The position numbers were made by a program, and so were the translations under genes. From assembly GCA_964354365.1 (NCBI GenBank), contig CAYGZM010000010.1, positions 1 through 55,098 of the forward strand: DNA of 55,098 bases. Direction: 5' to 3'. Below are positions 1-9,491 of this stretch, piece after piece. Positions within the stretch are counted from its first letter, which is position 1; each line of letters starts with the position of its first letter. The notes beneath the pieces are model-generated. The model was not told the origin of the DNA. It ran no database searches and worked only from the letters and a program-made list of their open reading frames with translations. This DNA is from CAYGZM01 sp964354365 (GTDB lineage: Bacteria; Planctomycetota; Phycisphaerae; Sedimentisphaerales; Anaerobacaceae).

Positions 1-55
1 ACAAACGATTTTTTCTTTTCTAAGCAGGCCTAACCTGCAATTTTGCAGAAGCCTT
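1..55 (-). mobile_element. Truncated copy of miniature inverted-repeat element
   Basis: Positions 1-55 match the reverse complement of 13583-13637 with two mismatches (positions 14 and 25). The window edge cuts the element, so only one of its two 18-bp inverted repeats (TTCTGCAAAATTGCAGGT on the minus strand) is present here. The match ends at the boundary that target-site duplication predicts for the other copy, apart from two chance bases. It has no coding capacity of its own. It supplies the last codons and stop of a short minus-strand frame (20-151). Confidence 0.75.
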
Positions 56-416
56 TAAAAGGGATTCCCTGTATTCCTTAACAGAAACCACCCGACCGTA
101 CTCAGCCAAATAGCGCCCATGCTCGTCCGGTGATTCTATCTCCCGGTAACGTCAGGGGCAACATACAATACGCACATCTTCCCCAAAGCAAGAGTAACCG
201 AAAAGTCAGGAATATGCTCCCACATAGGACAGTTGGTGAGTTCCGAAACTCGCAAGAAGCAGGCAGCACAACCCCCTCTCACACCGTCCCATTCCTGTCT
301 GATTTCCCGGTAGGTGATCTTCTCTTTTCAGATCATTTCAGATCATCGCCTGTTTTTGCCCTTTTCTCCCAAAGCAAAAAGCTCTGTAAGTATTTAACCC
401 ACAGAGCTTTACAGAA
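56..416. other. Region without a convincing gene; short minus-strand frame remnant
   Basis: No gene is supported here. A minus-strand frame of 43 codons (151 down to the TAG at 20-22) has a plausible protein composition (it contains DEHGRYLAEYGRVVSVKEYR). It is preceded in frame by a stop and has no start codon. Its last residues (KASAKLQVRPA) are encoded by the miniature element at 1-55, so it may be a gene tail into which the element inserted. I do not recognise the family. The plus-strand frame at 130-471 runs across the tRNA and is not credible. Confidence 0.3.
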
Positions 417-490
417 CGAGGCCGAAGGGGTTCGAACCCTCAACCTTCGGATCGACAGTCCGATGCTCTAGCCAATTGAGCTACGGCCCC
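417..490 (-). tRNA. tRNA-Asp (GTC)
   Basis: On the minus strand a 74-nt cloverleaf can be folded. The acceptor GGGGCCG pairs with CGGCCTC with one G-U, and the discriminator is G, as expected for Asp. The D arm is GCTCAATTGGCTAGAGC. The anticodon stem TCGGA/TCCGA encloses the loop CTGTCGA with anticodon GTC. The T arm contains the invariant GGTTCGAACCC. CCA is not encoded. No other tRNA is adjacent. Confidence 0.95.
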
Positions 491-1162
491 ATACTATCAC
501 TTAACCGAGGCAATATATCAGCACGCCAAGTCGCCTGTCAACTTTTTTTGTGCAAAACCTCGGAATATTCCGGGAAACTCAAGCAGCCCCAAAAGACAGG
601 CAATACCCTGCTCCCCCAGAACTCGTATAGTACTACCCCCAGGATCACTGAAGACAAAAGCCCAAATGTGGCTTACGCCGCCACGAAAACCATCGTACGG
701 GAATCTCTGACCTGAAACACCAGTGAACTGAAAAGGACTGGAGGGAGGAAGGAGTGAACTCGATCTCCAGTCCCTTCGAGTTGAATTGGCACATATCTGG
801 GCGTTGTGCTGTGGCTCCACAGTTGCCTGGTCGCCGGTAACTTCCAACAACCGCAGGACCAACCCACAAATTCTATTATAATCACGGCAATCACCGGCCG
901 TGCTCAAGCCCTGCTGGGCTCAGCATCCCTCCGTTGCATATCTCCGGCTGCTGTGCCCAGCTAAATACAGTACAATGTTACTTCCAGAACAGGAAGTCCC
1001 ATACAAATCGCCTGTTCACATAATCAAGCATAGAGAATCCCCAAATGCTTGTCTATCGTGGTAACTACGGGATTTTGCAAAAAAAATTGACCGCCCAAAA
1101 CCGTACAGCGCAAGCCTATTATGGGACGCGCAAGCTGCCTTATGCAGGTTTTTGCGCGGATT
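491..1162. other. Intergenic region, no supported gene
   Basis: About 670 bp between tRNA-Asp and the response regulator stop. Several short open frames exist on both strands (for example minus 673-894 and minus 518-907). They overlap each other in different frames, show no domain or repeat I recognise, and have no clear ribosome-binding site. I see no strong terminator for the regulator gene and no repeat shared with the rest of the window. Confidence 0.5.
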
Positions 1163-1831
1163 TTAGTGCTTCTTAACCCTCGCCGTTCTCGTTGGTTTTG
1201 ACGGAAAATCGGCCAGCCCCATCTGAATTGCCCGTTCGAACAGCTCGATTGCATTGCCCGCTGCGAGCTTGTTCATGATGTGATTGCGGTGATCCTCGAT
1301 GGTCCGAATCGAACGCCCGAACAATTGAGCTACCTTCCTATTGCTCTTGCCGTGGATAATGAGCCTCAGCACTTTCAGCTCGCTGCGCGTCAAAGGCTTG
1401 CCCGTGTCAGGATCGGGAAGGCTGTTCTGTTTCAGTATCGACTCGATCTTCCGTGAGAAAGTATCTCTGTGCAGAGGCTTTTCGATGAAATCAGCCGCAC
1501 CTATCTTCATAGCTCTGACCGCCGCCGGCACGTCGGCGTAGCCCGTTACAACAAGGACCGGAAGCCACGGAGCGATGCGTTTGGCTTCTGTCAATAATGC
1601 TATGCCGTCCATTTTCGGCATTCTTACGTCGGTAATAAGCAGATCACACGCTTGGGACCCCAGTTCTTCAAGGCAATCGGCGGCGCCGGCAAAACACGTA
1701 AATTCCACACCGAGCCTTTCGAGGGTTCTGCGGACAACCTTGCGCACGTTTGGCTCGTCATCCACGAAAAAAACACGTTGTATTTTTCTTCTTCCCACTT
1801 CTACGCAGCTATCACATCCTATTTCCGTCAA
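1163..1831 (-). CDS. LuxR/FixJ-type response regulator
   Basis: A 222-residue cytoplasmic two-component regulator. The receiver domain spans about 17-135: the acidic pair is D24/D25, the phosphoacceptor D68 lies in LLITDVRMPKMDG, the conserved Thr is T96 in VVTG and the Lys is K118 in EKP. A LuxR-type helix-turn-helix follows at about 145-205 (LTRSELKVLRLIIHGKSNRK, then SIRTIEDHRNHIMNKL). The gene starts 20 bp inside the end of the kinase gene, which implies translational coupling and makes the pair cognate. The domain order and the short linker are those of FixJ/TtrR/StyR-like regulators, which are transcription activators. The target genes are not visible. The peptide importer and the STAS and ACT genes upstream on the same strand are candidates by position only. 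Confidence 0.9.
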   Translation of the reverse strand: MTEIGCDSCVEVGRRKIQRVFFVDDEPNVRKVVRRTLERLGVEFTCFAGAADCLEELGSQACDLLITDVRMPKMDGIALLTEAKRIAPWLPVLVVTGYADVPAAVRAMKIGAADFIEKPLHRDTFSRKIESILKQNSLPDPDTGKPLTRSELKVLRLIIHGKSNRKVAQLFGRSIRTIEDHRNHIMNKLAAGNAIELFERAIQMGLADFPSKPTRTARVKKH

Positions 1832-4800
1832 TGCCCAGCGTTACGACAAAGGTCACGCCTTCGCCGGGACTGTTTTCCACGCGGACTCCGCCGCCGGACC
1901 GTTCCGCAATACGCTGTACTATACAAAGCCCCAGGCCTGTCCCCTCACCCGCAGGCTTCGTAGTGAAAAACGGCTCAAATAGCTTGTCAAGATTCTCAGG
2001 TTGGATGCCCCCGCAGTTGTCGGAGAACCGCAGTTCAATATACCCACTTTTCACGGCGCCGTCAATAACAAGCTCCCGACCTTCTCTACCGTCGGCTGCT
2101 TGCACGGCGTTTTGAACCAGTGCAAAGAATAACTGCTCCAGCTCTTTCTCGTTCAAGTACACAGCGGGAAGCTTGTCCAAACGTCCAAGATGCAATGTAA
2201 TCCCCGCCTGCTGAGCGCCTTTATTCAACAACCTCACAATTCTTTCGGCAACAACGCCTAACTCCACCCTGTCGATGGTCTTTTCCGAGGATTTCCTCGC
2301 AAAGTTGCGGAACCTCTCTACTATCGCAGTGACATTCGAGACCTCGCTCAGACTGTCCCGCAGTCCTTCCGTGACGGTTTGTGGACAAGAGGTCTTCTCC
2401 AGCTCCGCCAATGAATCCTCAATCGATAGAGTAATAACCGTCAAAGGCTGGGTCAGCTCATGCACCAGGGTGGCGCTCAGAGTCCCCATGGACGCGAGCC
2501 TTTCAGCATGGGCCATTTTTCCCCTGTACGCCTCGAGCTCCGTTTCAGCCTGCCGCATCTCGTGGATGTCCCTGGCTATAACGAGCGCAGCAATTATTTT
2601 GCCGCTCCTGTCCGTCAACGGCTCCATGATAGTATTGTACCAGCGAAGCTGCCCCTGCAACTGGGTCTGCGTCACATAATTTACTCCTTGACCCGTATCG
2701 ATAACCGTTTGCACGGAGGCCATCTGGCGGTCCGCGGTTTCCCTGGGAAACGCGTCCCACATCGTTTTTCCAATGTAGTCTTCGGGCTTGCCTCCCAGAC
2801 GCTCGCTGGCTGTCTTGTTAATAAACAGAAACTTCCCATCTCTGTCGATTGTGGCAATAGCGTCGCCGGCGCTTTCCACCAGCGTCCTGTACTTTTCTTC
2901 GCTTTCCTGCAGCGCCCGCTCCAGCCGCTTTTGTTCGGTGATATCCCAGAAGATACCCAGCACCCCTGTGACGTTACCCTCTTGGTCCCTGACGGGCGTC
3001 TTGACCGTATGGACAATCATCTCCTTTCCTCCGCGGATATACATCTCTTCAATGTCCTGTATCTCTCCCGATTCCATAATCCTTTTGTCGTCCGCCCTGT
3101 ACTTCTCCGCCAGTTCGGCGGCGTGGAAGTCGTAGTCGCTCTTTCCCGGCAAAAGCTCCGGGCTGATTCCCAAATCCCGGGCATAGTTTTCGTTGCATGA
3201 GACGTAAATCGAATTGCGGTCTTTCAAAAACACCTTTTGGGGAAGATTCTCCACAAGGGTCCTGCACTTTTCCTCACTTTCCCTAAGCGCCCGCTCGGCA
3301 AGCTTCTGCGCGGTAATATCACGAGCAAAAANNNNNNNNNNNNNNNNNNNNNNNNNNNNNNNNNNNNNNNNNNNNNNNNNNNNNNNNNNNNNNNNNNNNN
3401 NNNNNNNNNNNNNNNNNNNNNNNNNNNNNNNCTTTCCCTAAGCGCCCGCTCGGCAAGCTTCTGCGCGGTAATATCACGAGCAAAAATGGCCACTTGCAAT
3501 ACTTGCCCCTCTGAGTTTAATATCGGATACATATTTAAATCGAAGACCATTCCGGCGCGTTCATCCTCGAAACGCACCGGCTTACCCGAGCGAATCGCCT
3601 GACGTACCTTCTGCGCTCTCGATTCCAGCACAGCAGGTGGAATGGTGCTTTCGCCCAGTTCGTACGCGCTGCGCCCTATCAGCTCTTCCACGCTCTTACC
3701 CAATCTCCGGGCGGCTGTCCTATTAATCGCAAGTATGGTTATCTGGTCGTCCACCAGCAGCACGGACTCCGTTGTGGCATCCATCAGCGCCCGCAGCCGC
3801 TCCTCGCTCTCCCGCACTTTCTGCTCTGCTTCCCTGCGTTCGGTCGTGTCTCTGAATATGGCCGCCAAATACGCCTTCCCTGCCAGTGTTAGCGGAAACG
3901 TGTTAATGTCGGCATAGAGAACGCTCCCATCCTTTCTCTTGACAGGGACATCCCTGGTCAGCGAGATCTCGCATCGAACCTGCCTGCGAAAATCATCCAG
4001 CACGTGGGCCAGAGACTCTTTGGGATGGATATCCGCCACGCCCAGCGTTCCTATTTCTTCCGGGCTGTAACCTATCATCCGGCAGAATGCCTCATTGCCG
4101 ATGTAGAGCTTCTCGCCGTTCACATCTGCAAGGACTATCCCATCAGCCGCATTGTCAAAAATAGCCCTGAATCTGTGCTCCGACTCCTCAAGGGCCTTTC
4201 CCGCTTTCTTGGACTCGGTAATGTCGGAAGTAATTAATCCGAGGCCACTGCCCACCCTGAAGGCGCTCACGGACAGGTGGACATCTCCGAACTTCGGATG
4301 GGGCACAATGTCGTCGATGAAAAGCGGCTTGCCTGTTCTTATGACTTCCAAATACTTGTTGTGTTTGCCGCTTTCCTCAAGGCCGGGGTAGAAATCCCTC
4401 ATGTTTTTCCCAATTATGGCGTCCTTCATCGTGCTGGCAGGAAACATCTCCAGTCCCACTTTATTGATGGCGGTAAAATTCAACTCCGAATCAAAGGTGG
4501 CAAAAGCACATGGAGCGGAATCCATAAAGGCGGTCAGCCGCTCCTCGCTCTGCCGTAGTTTCTCCTCCGCTTTCTTTTGCTCGGTAACGTCTCTAACGGC
4601 AACCAATACATATCTTCTCGCGCCAAGTGTTACCGGGTCCGGGCTAAGATCAGTAAAAAGAATGCTACCGTCTCTTCGCCTAAATCTGATATCATGACGT
4701 ATTCCCCTTCCCCCTTTTCTGAATTCTTGAATCTGTGAATGAATAAAAGGAAGGTCTTCTTTGGGGTGTAAATCTTCGGTGGTCAAATTCATAAGTTCTT

Positions 4801-5419
4801 CTTGAGTATAGCCCAGCATCTGCAAAAAGGTCTTATTGCACATCGAGAATTTGTTGGCTTCCAAATCCAAAAGAAATATCCCGTCGCTTGTGTTGTCAAA
4901 AATAGCCCTGAATCTGTGCTCCGACTCCTCGAGGGCCTTTTCTGCCTTCTTGCGTTCGGTTATGTTTTCCGCTGTGCCTTCGTAATAGAGCGTATTGCCG
5001 TGCTCATCCCGAATCGCTCGCGCGTTCTCAATGACAAATAGCGTTGCCCCGTCGCGTTTCACCCACGCCGATTCAAGGCCGATCACCTGCCCCTCTTTTT
5101 CGATGCGATCCCTAAATACCGACCGAAGGTACTGCGGTTCATATCCCTGTTCTTCGAGGTTCCGTTGAGCAAGCTCCTCGAAGGACGAGTATCCTAACAT
5201 CCGCACGAGCGCCGGATTGGCCATAAGAATACGGCCGTCCGGAGTCGTACGATACACCCCCACTTGCGTATTCTCGAAGATATCCCTGAACTGTGTCTCC
5301 GCGTTGCAAAGACCATCCCCGCCCGGTTTGCCGTTGCTTTGCTCGAACTCGGCAACGCGTTGGCGCGACAGCCTAAGCTCTTGCAGCAGCTCCGCCCTGG
5401 TTTTCCGGCCGTTCCGCAT
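1812..5419 (-). CDS. Multi-PAS sensor histidine kinase, interrupted by scaffold gap
   Basis: A soluble-looking sensor kinase with no transmembrane segment visible. The N-terminal part (5419 down to the gap) holds five PAS/PAC units, each closed by a linker like DITERKKAEKALEESEHRFR. After the gap come two more PAS units, then a HisKA-like H box (ATLVHELTQP, His codon at 2460-2462) and an HATPase domain: N box LVQNAVQAAD, G1 FSDNCGGI, F box FEPFFTTKPAGEGTGLGL. The frames on the two sides of the gap differ as written. Deleting the 100 Ns plus one copy of the 55-bp repeat flanking them (155 bp) joins them exactly and gives 1150 residues with an intact PAS linker. The gap might instead hide further PAS units. 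The gene is followed by, and overlaps, its response regulator. The ligand is unknown. The H box resembles the FixL/NtrB-like group. Confidence 0.88.
3277..3331. repeat. 55-bp direct repeat bordering the gap (left copy)
   Basis: This 55-bp sequence is identical to 3432-3486 on the other side of the Ns. It encodes the PAS-linker helix ARDITAQKLAERALRES on the minus strand. An exact repeat of this length at both ends of a gap is either an assembler k-mer overlap or a true repeated linker in a tandem PAS array. Confidence 0.9.
3332..3431. other. Assembly gap (100 N)
   Basis: A run of exactly 100 Ns, the conventional size for a scaffold gap of unknown length, inside the histidine kinase gene. Bordered by identical 55-bp sequences. 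Confidence 0.99.
3432..3486. repeat. 55-bp direct repeat bordering the gap (right copy)
   Basis: Identical to 3277-3331. See the left copy for the interpretation. Confidence 0.9.
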
Positions 5420-5449
5420 CGTATTCCATGTTCTCTCAACAAGTGCCGA

Positions 5450-5902
5450 TTATTGCCGCAAGGTTCGTGAACGTCTGACCATTGGCTGTGATTTGCCGTC
5501 CCTTGCGGGACCTTGCTCAAGAAGTCTCATCGCCTTTTTCACATCTGCAACCTTCAGAACGCCCGTCGTCCGGCCGCCTTTGGCCCCCGCCGTGCAGTAC
5601 GCGTATGAGATGTTTATGTGGTTCTTGGCCAGCTTCTCGGCGACCGTCGCCAATGCTCCCGACTTATTGGTCAGGTTCACGCACAGGACTTCTGTCTCGC
5701 TGTGCTGCATATTCAGCCTTGACAGCAGCTCTTTTGCCCTGTTCGGAGCGCCAAAAACGACCCGCATAACACCGTGCTCCGCCGAGTCCACCATCGTCAT
5801 CGCAACTATGTTGATCTTCGCTCGCGCAAATTCGCTGAGCACGTGAGCCAGCACCCCCGGCTTATTGACCATAAAAATCGAAAACTGTCGCTCAATATAC
5901 AT
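5450..5902 (-). CDS. Tandem ACT-domain protein
   Basis: A 150-residue cytoplasmic protein with two ACT units (about 5-65 and 70-135). The first opens with FSIFMVNKPGVLAHVLSEFA and the second with EVLCVNLTNKSGALATVAEK, both the beta-alpha-beta start with the Gly that binds ligand at ACT interfaces. The second unit continues with NISYAYCTAG, typical of stand-alone ACT regulators that sense amino acids. No catalytic domain is attached. It lies 30 bp upstream of the kinase and 24 bp downstream of the STAS gene, so the four genes probably form one transcript. A role in coupling amino-acid status to the two-component system or to the peptide importer is an inference from position. Confidence 0.85.
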   Translation of the reverse strand: MYIERQFSIFMVNKPGVLAHVLSEFARAKINIVAMTMVDSAEHGVMRVVFGAPNRAKELLSRLNMQHSETEVLCVNLTNKSGALATVAEKLAKNHINISYAYCTAGAKGGRTTGVLKVADVKKAMRLLEQGPARDGKSQPMVRRSRTLRQ

Positions 5903-5926
5903 AGAATCAGCTTCTCCAATCGCAAT

Positions 5927-6289
5927 TTAATCTGCAGTTATTGTCTTGACGGCACTTTGCCTGTCCTTGAAAAATCGGAAAATCTTGTCGAGATTCGTAA
6001 TCTTGAATACCCTGTGCAATTGTGGATTTATCGCACTAATCACAACTTCGCCGCCGCACCTTTGGAGGTTGGCGCGAACGTCCAGAAGCAGCCCCAGAAC
6101 CTGGGACGAGAAGAACTTCACCTCTGCAAAATCAAATACCAGTCTATTCGACTGGTTATCGTTGATAAACTGCTTGATCTGTCTGCCTGCTGCGGTTATT
6201 CCTTCCACGTCGCTGATGCAGCCGGACTTGAAAGCCGCAACGGCAACATCCCCATCCTTGGTTATCTCCAGTTCAACTGTTTTGTCCAT
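5927..6289 (-). CDS. STAS-domain protein (anti-sigma factor antagonist-like)
   Basis: A 120-residue single STAS domain. The signature strand and helix read LVFDFAEVKFFSSQVLGLLL, the equivalent of the SpoIIAA D-L-S-x-V-x-x-[IM]-D-S-S-G-L segment, with a Ser-Ser pair at the site phosphorylated in the family. The open frame extends upstream to 6403, but the ATG at 6289 starts exactly at the domain (MDKTVELEI) and is preferred. No anti-sigma kinase partner (RsbW/SpoIIAB type) is visible nearby, so a stand-alone or scaffold role is possible. It sits between the importer and the ACT gene in the same orientation. Confidence 0.82.
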   Translation of the reverse strand: MDKTVELEITKDGDVAVAAFKSGCISDVEGITAAGRQIKQFINDNQSNRLVFDFAEVKFFSSQVLGLLLDVRANLQRCGGEVVISAINPQLHRVFKITNLDKIFRFFKDRQSAVKTITAD

Positions 6290-6418
6290 GGCTATCGAAA
6301 TTCCCGCCAAAGCAAGTCTTTCAGCAGTTGCCGCATACTTATGACTATCGAGCAAAGCCTGCCTGCTGCACATTTTCGCTCTTATGGCCGCATTTATCAA
6401 CAAGCAATACTCAATTTT

Positions 6419-7447
6419 TCAGGATTTCCAGCACGCCACATAGTGTCCTCTACAGCCCTCTTTTTCGTCCAGTTCGGGCATCCGCCTTAGACATTTTTCC
6501 TGCCGCTCGGAGCATTCCGGGTAGAAAGCGCAGCCGGACAGACAATTCAACACCCCCAGCGCATCTCGTCGAGATACGGCCTTTGAGCCCTCTAACGGCT
6601 CGGTCCTAAACAACTTTCTCGGCCTTTGCGCGGCCGACCCAGACTGCGGAACCGCCGAGATAAGGGCGTGCGTGTACGGATGCAGGGGATTTCTATAAAG
6701 CTCCTCCGCAGTAGCCCGCTCAATTATCCTGCCCATAAACATTACCGCCACTACGTCACAGAAGAACTCCACTACCGCCAAATCGTGCGCGATAAAGAGG
6801 AACGTAAGCCCGAATTCTTCCTGTAAGTCTTTGAGTAAATTTAGAGTCTGCGCTTGAATTGAAACATCGAGCGAGCTAACAGGCTCGTCACAGATAACCA
6901 GTTTCGGCCCCAGGGCCAGCGCCCTGGCCACCCCGATTCGCTGCCGCTGTCCGCCGGAAAACTCGTGCGGATAGCGGTTCACGTGCTCGACCGACAGCCC
7001 AACCTTCGAGAGCATATCCATAACTCGCTCGGCAACCTCAGAACGCCCAATTCCCCCCTGGATCTTCAACGGCTCGCCGACAATATCGCCCACAGTCATT
7101 CTTGGGTCCAGCGAACCGTACGAATCCTGAAACACCAGGCCAATCTCTCCGCGAAGCCGGCGCAGCTCATCCCTGCCTGCCGACAGAACATCTCTACCGT
7201 CAAAAACGACCTGCCCGCCGGTTACGGGCGCCAATCGGACCACGCTCCTGGCAACTGTGGTCTTGCCGCACCCGCTCTCACCGACCAGACCCAGCGTCTG
7301 TCCTGCTTTAATGGCAAGACTCACGCCGTCAACCGCCTTGACATACCCGACAGTCCGCCGGAGCAGGCCCTTCCTGATCGGAAAATACGTCCTTAAATTC
7401 TCGACCTTGAGGAGATAACGATTTGTACCCACTGCATCGTCGCTCAT
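6419..7447 (-). CDS. Oligopeptide/dipeptide ABC importer ATPase (OppF/DppF type)
   Basis: A 342-residue ATP-binding subunit. The Walker A is GESGCGKTT (about 56-64), the signature is FSGGQRQRIGVARAL, the Walker B is LVICDEPVSSLD and the switch His is in FIAHDL. The C-terminal extension with CAFYPECSERQEKC is the Cys-containing tail of Opp/Dpp ATPases, which can bind an Fe-S cluster in some members. It is the last of five importer genes and starts 9 bp after the OppD-type gene ends. The protein acts at the inner face of the membrane with OppD to drive peptide uptake. A role in importing other small solutes, such as nickel or sugars, cannot be excluded from sequence. Confidence 0.93.
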   Translation of the reverse strand: MSDDAVGTNRYLLKVENLRTYFPIRKGLLRRTVGYVKAVDGVSLAIKAGQTLGLVGESGCGKTTVARSVVRLAPVTGGQVVFDGRDVLSAGRDELRRLRGEIGLVFQDSYGSLDPRMTVGDIVGEPLKIQGGIGRSEVAERVMDMLSKVGLSVEHVNRYPHEFSGGQRQRIGVARALALGPKLVICDEPVSSLDVSIQAQTLNLLKDLQEEFGLTFLFIAHDLAVVEFFCDVVAVMFMGRIIERATAEELYRNPLHPYTHALISAVPQSGSAAQRPRKLFRTEPLEGSKAVSRRDALGVLNCLSGCAFYPECSERQEKCLRRMPELDEKEGCRGHYVACWKS

Positions 7448-7456
7448 AACGTCGTC

Positions 7457-8464
7457 TTACGCCTTATCTGCGTATCCCCGTGCATGCCAGCAGGCAACGC
7501 ACCTGCCGGCTTCAACTTCCCTCAATTCCGGCTCAACACTCCGGCACCGCTCGTCCGACCGGCCTTTCGGACAGCGAGGGTGAAATTTGCACCCCGCCGG
7601 GAAGCGCAGCGGTTCCGGAACCGCACCCGGAATAGTCCGCAAACGCCTGCCCTTAAAGCCCAACCGAGGCAGCGATTCCCAAAGCCCCTGCGTATAGGGA
7701 TGCACCGGCTCTGCGAAAAGCCTCCGCGAACCTGCCGTTTCAACTATTCGCGATGCGTACATCACCGCCGCCTCATCGGCCCGCTGCGCCACAACGCCTA
7801 AATCGTGCGTTATCAGCAAAATGCTCATCCCGTTTTGCTTCTGCAGCTCATCCAGCAAATCAAGAATCTTACCCTGAGTCGTCACGTCCAGCGCCGTCGT
7901 CGGCTCATCGGCAATAAGCAGCGCCGGCTCACAACTCACCGCCATTGCGATCATCACCCGCTGGCACATTCCGCCGGACATCTGATGTGGATATTCCCGC
8001 GCCCGCCGCTGAGGATCTGCAATGCCAACCGCACGCAGCATCTCGACCGCGTCCGCCCACGCCTCTTTACGGGCCTTTTTTTGATGCAGCTTGATCGCCT
8101 CGGCAACCTGGTCCCCCACTGTGTAAACGGGATTGAGACTGCTCGTATGCTCCTGAAAAATCATGGCGATCCTATTGCCGCGAATCTCTCGCATCTGTCT
8201 TTCGTTCAGGTCCAGCAGGTTTTTTCCCTCGAAGACAATTTGGCCGCCAACAATCTTCCCCTGTGGCGCCGGCACTAATCGCATGATTGATAGGGCCGTC
8301 GCGGTCTTGCCGCAGCCGCTTTCCCCAACAAGCGCAAGCGTTCGACCCCGCCTTATCGAAAAACCCACGTCCTGCACCGCTCTGACAATGCCTTCTTCAG
8401 TAAAAAAGTGTGTGGAAAGGCCCCTTACCAACAATAACGTCCCGTTAGCATCCAACTTTTTCAC
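7457..8464 (-). CDS. Oligopeptide/dipeptide ABC importer ATPase (OppD/DppD type)
   Basis: A 335-residue ATP-binding subunit, paired with the OppF-type gene downstream. The Walker A is GESGCGKTA, the signature is MSGGMCQRVMIAMA, the Walker B is LLIADEPTTALD and the switch is LITHDLG. The C-terminal Opp/Dpp tail contains CKFHPRCPKGRSDERC. The start is GTG at 8464, and the only nearby upstream ATG is out of frame. It is separated from the OppC-type gene by a 73-bp spacer with an inverted repeat, which is longer than the other junctions of this operon. Confidence 0.93.
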   Translation of the reverse strand: MKKLDANGTLLLVRGLSTHFFTEEGIVRAVQDVGFSIRRGRTLALVGESGCGKTATALSIMRLVPAPQGKIVGGQIVFEGKNLLDLNERQMREIRGNRIAMIFQEHTSSLNPVYTVGDQVAEAIKLHQKKARKEAWADAVEMLRAVGIADPQRRAREYPHQMSGGMCQRVMIAMAVSCEPALLIADEPTTALDVTTQGKILDLLDELQKQNGMSILLITHDLGVVAQRADEAAVMYASRIVETAGSRRLFAEPVHPYTQGLWESLPRLGFKGRRLRTIPGAVPEPLRFPAGCKFHPRCPKGRSDERCRSVEPELREVEAGRCVACWHARGYADKA

Positions 8465-8487
8465 GTCCCATTTTTTTGGTGAACTAA

Positions 8488-8537
8488 AGTGCCTAAGTCA
8501 TAAGTCCGCTGCAGGCGGATTAGCCACTTTAGGCACT
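8488..8537 (-). repeat. Intercistronic inverted repeat between oppC- and oppD-type genes
   Basis: AGTGCCTAA (8488-8496) and TTAGGCACT (8529-8537) can form a 9-bp stem, with a second small hairpin (TCCG...CGGA) inside the loop. It starts right after the OppC-type stop codon on the transcribed strand. No U-run follows, so it may be an mRNA stability or processing element, not a full terminator. Confidence 0.5.
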
Positions 8538-9491
8538 CTACACTTTAGCCACTTTCCACTTCTTTGGGCCGAGCTTGGGGTCCAGCGAATCCCTCAGGGC
8601 ATCCCCAAAGATATTCAGCGCCAGGCAGAACAGGAAGACCGCCGCCGTAGCCGCCGCCATTTGCCACCACACGCCCCGTGAGAGCTCCATCCTCGCATCG
8701 TTTATCATCGCCCCCCAGCTCGGACGGTTCGGCTCCCCAAGACCGAGGAAACTGAGGATAACCTCGGCGTGCACAAAGGCGACAAATCGCAGTGAGAAAT
8801 CAATAATCACAATATGGAAAACGTTGGGCATCAGATGCCGCAGGATAATCCGCCGCCGGCTGCACCCGTAGCTCACCGCGGCCAGAATATATTCTCTGTC
8901 CTTATGTTTGATGACCTCGCCGCGAATCAGCCGGCAAATCCCGACCCAGTTCGTAAGCCCTATCGCCAGGTAGGCGGCCGCGATACCGGTGAGCCTATGT
9001 CCCAGAATGGTCTTATCACGCAGCACAACAGCAAAAGCCAATATCAATAAAACGTACGGAATCGAGCTCAAGGTCGAATAAATCCACACTATTACCTCAT
9101 CAACAAAGCCGCGAAAATACCCCGCAATCGCACCCAAAGGAACACCAATGGCGATGCTGATAAGCGAAGCAAACAGCGCAACCGTTATTGATATCCTGGC
9201 TCCGTACAGCGTCTTTCTCAGAACCGACTGACCGAAGATGTCGGTTCCGAGCAAATTCTTTGAGTTCGGCGCCGCGTAGGACTGCCCCACCTGTTCGCGC
9301 CATCGCGTCGGGCCGACCCGCCAATCAAGCATCTCCGCCAAATAGACAAACCCTGCAAGCAGAAAATACCCTATCACTACCCCAAGGCAAACCATCGCTA
9401 ATTTGCGTTTGCAGAGCCGCCTGACCGCATTCAGCCAAAGCCCCGCGCCCTTGCCCGGCCTTGCCTCTACTGTCTGCCCCTGCTCATTCAA
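8538..9491 (-). CDS. Peptide ABC importer permease (OppC/DppC type)
   Basis: A 317-residue inner-membrane permease. The N-terminal tail is cytoplasmic, followed by a first transmembrane segment at about 35-55 (LAMVCLGVVIGYFLLAGFVY). After a periplasmic stretch with the family motif HLLGTD-like NLLGTDIFGQSVL come five further segments. The EAA loop that contacts the ATPase is around 215-235 (AAVSYGCSRRRIILRHLMPN). The C-terminus reads LGDALRDSLDPKL-like (FGDALRDSLDPKLGP), typical of DppC. It overlaps the OppB-type gene by 8 bp, which indicates co-translation. Confidence 0.93.
   Translation of the reverse strand: MNEQGQTVEARPGKGAGLWLNAVRRLCKRKLAMVCLGVVIGYFLLAGFVYLAEMLDWRVGPTRWREQVGQSYAAPNSKNLLGTDIFGQSVLRKTLYGARISITVALFASLISIAIGVPLGAIAGYFRGFVDEVIVWIYSTLSSIPYVLLILAFAVVLRDKTILGHRLTGIAAAYLAIGLTNWVGICRLIRGEVIKHKDREYILAAVSYGCSRRRIILRHLMPNVFHIVIIDFSLRFVAFVHAEVILSFLGLGEPNRPSWGAMINDARMELSRGVWWQMAAATAAVFLFCLALNIFGDALRDSLDPKLGPKKWKVAKV

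Noticed and set aside
130..471. Plus-strand open frame of 113 codons
   Set aside because: It runs into the tRNA gene on the opposite strand and shows no protein-like pattern.
518..907. Minus-strand open frame of 129 codons between tRNA-Asp and the regulator, and nested frames at 645-894
   Set aside because: Three overlapping frames compete, none has a ribosome-binding site, recognisable domain or plausible composition.
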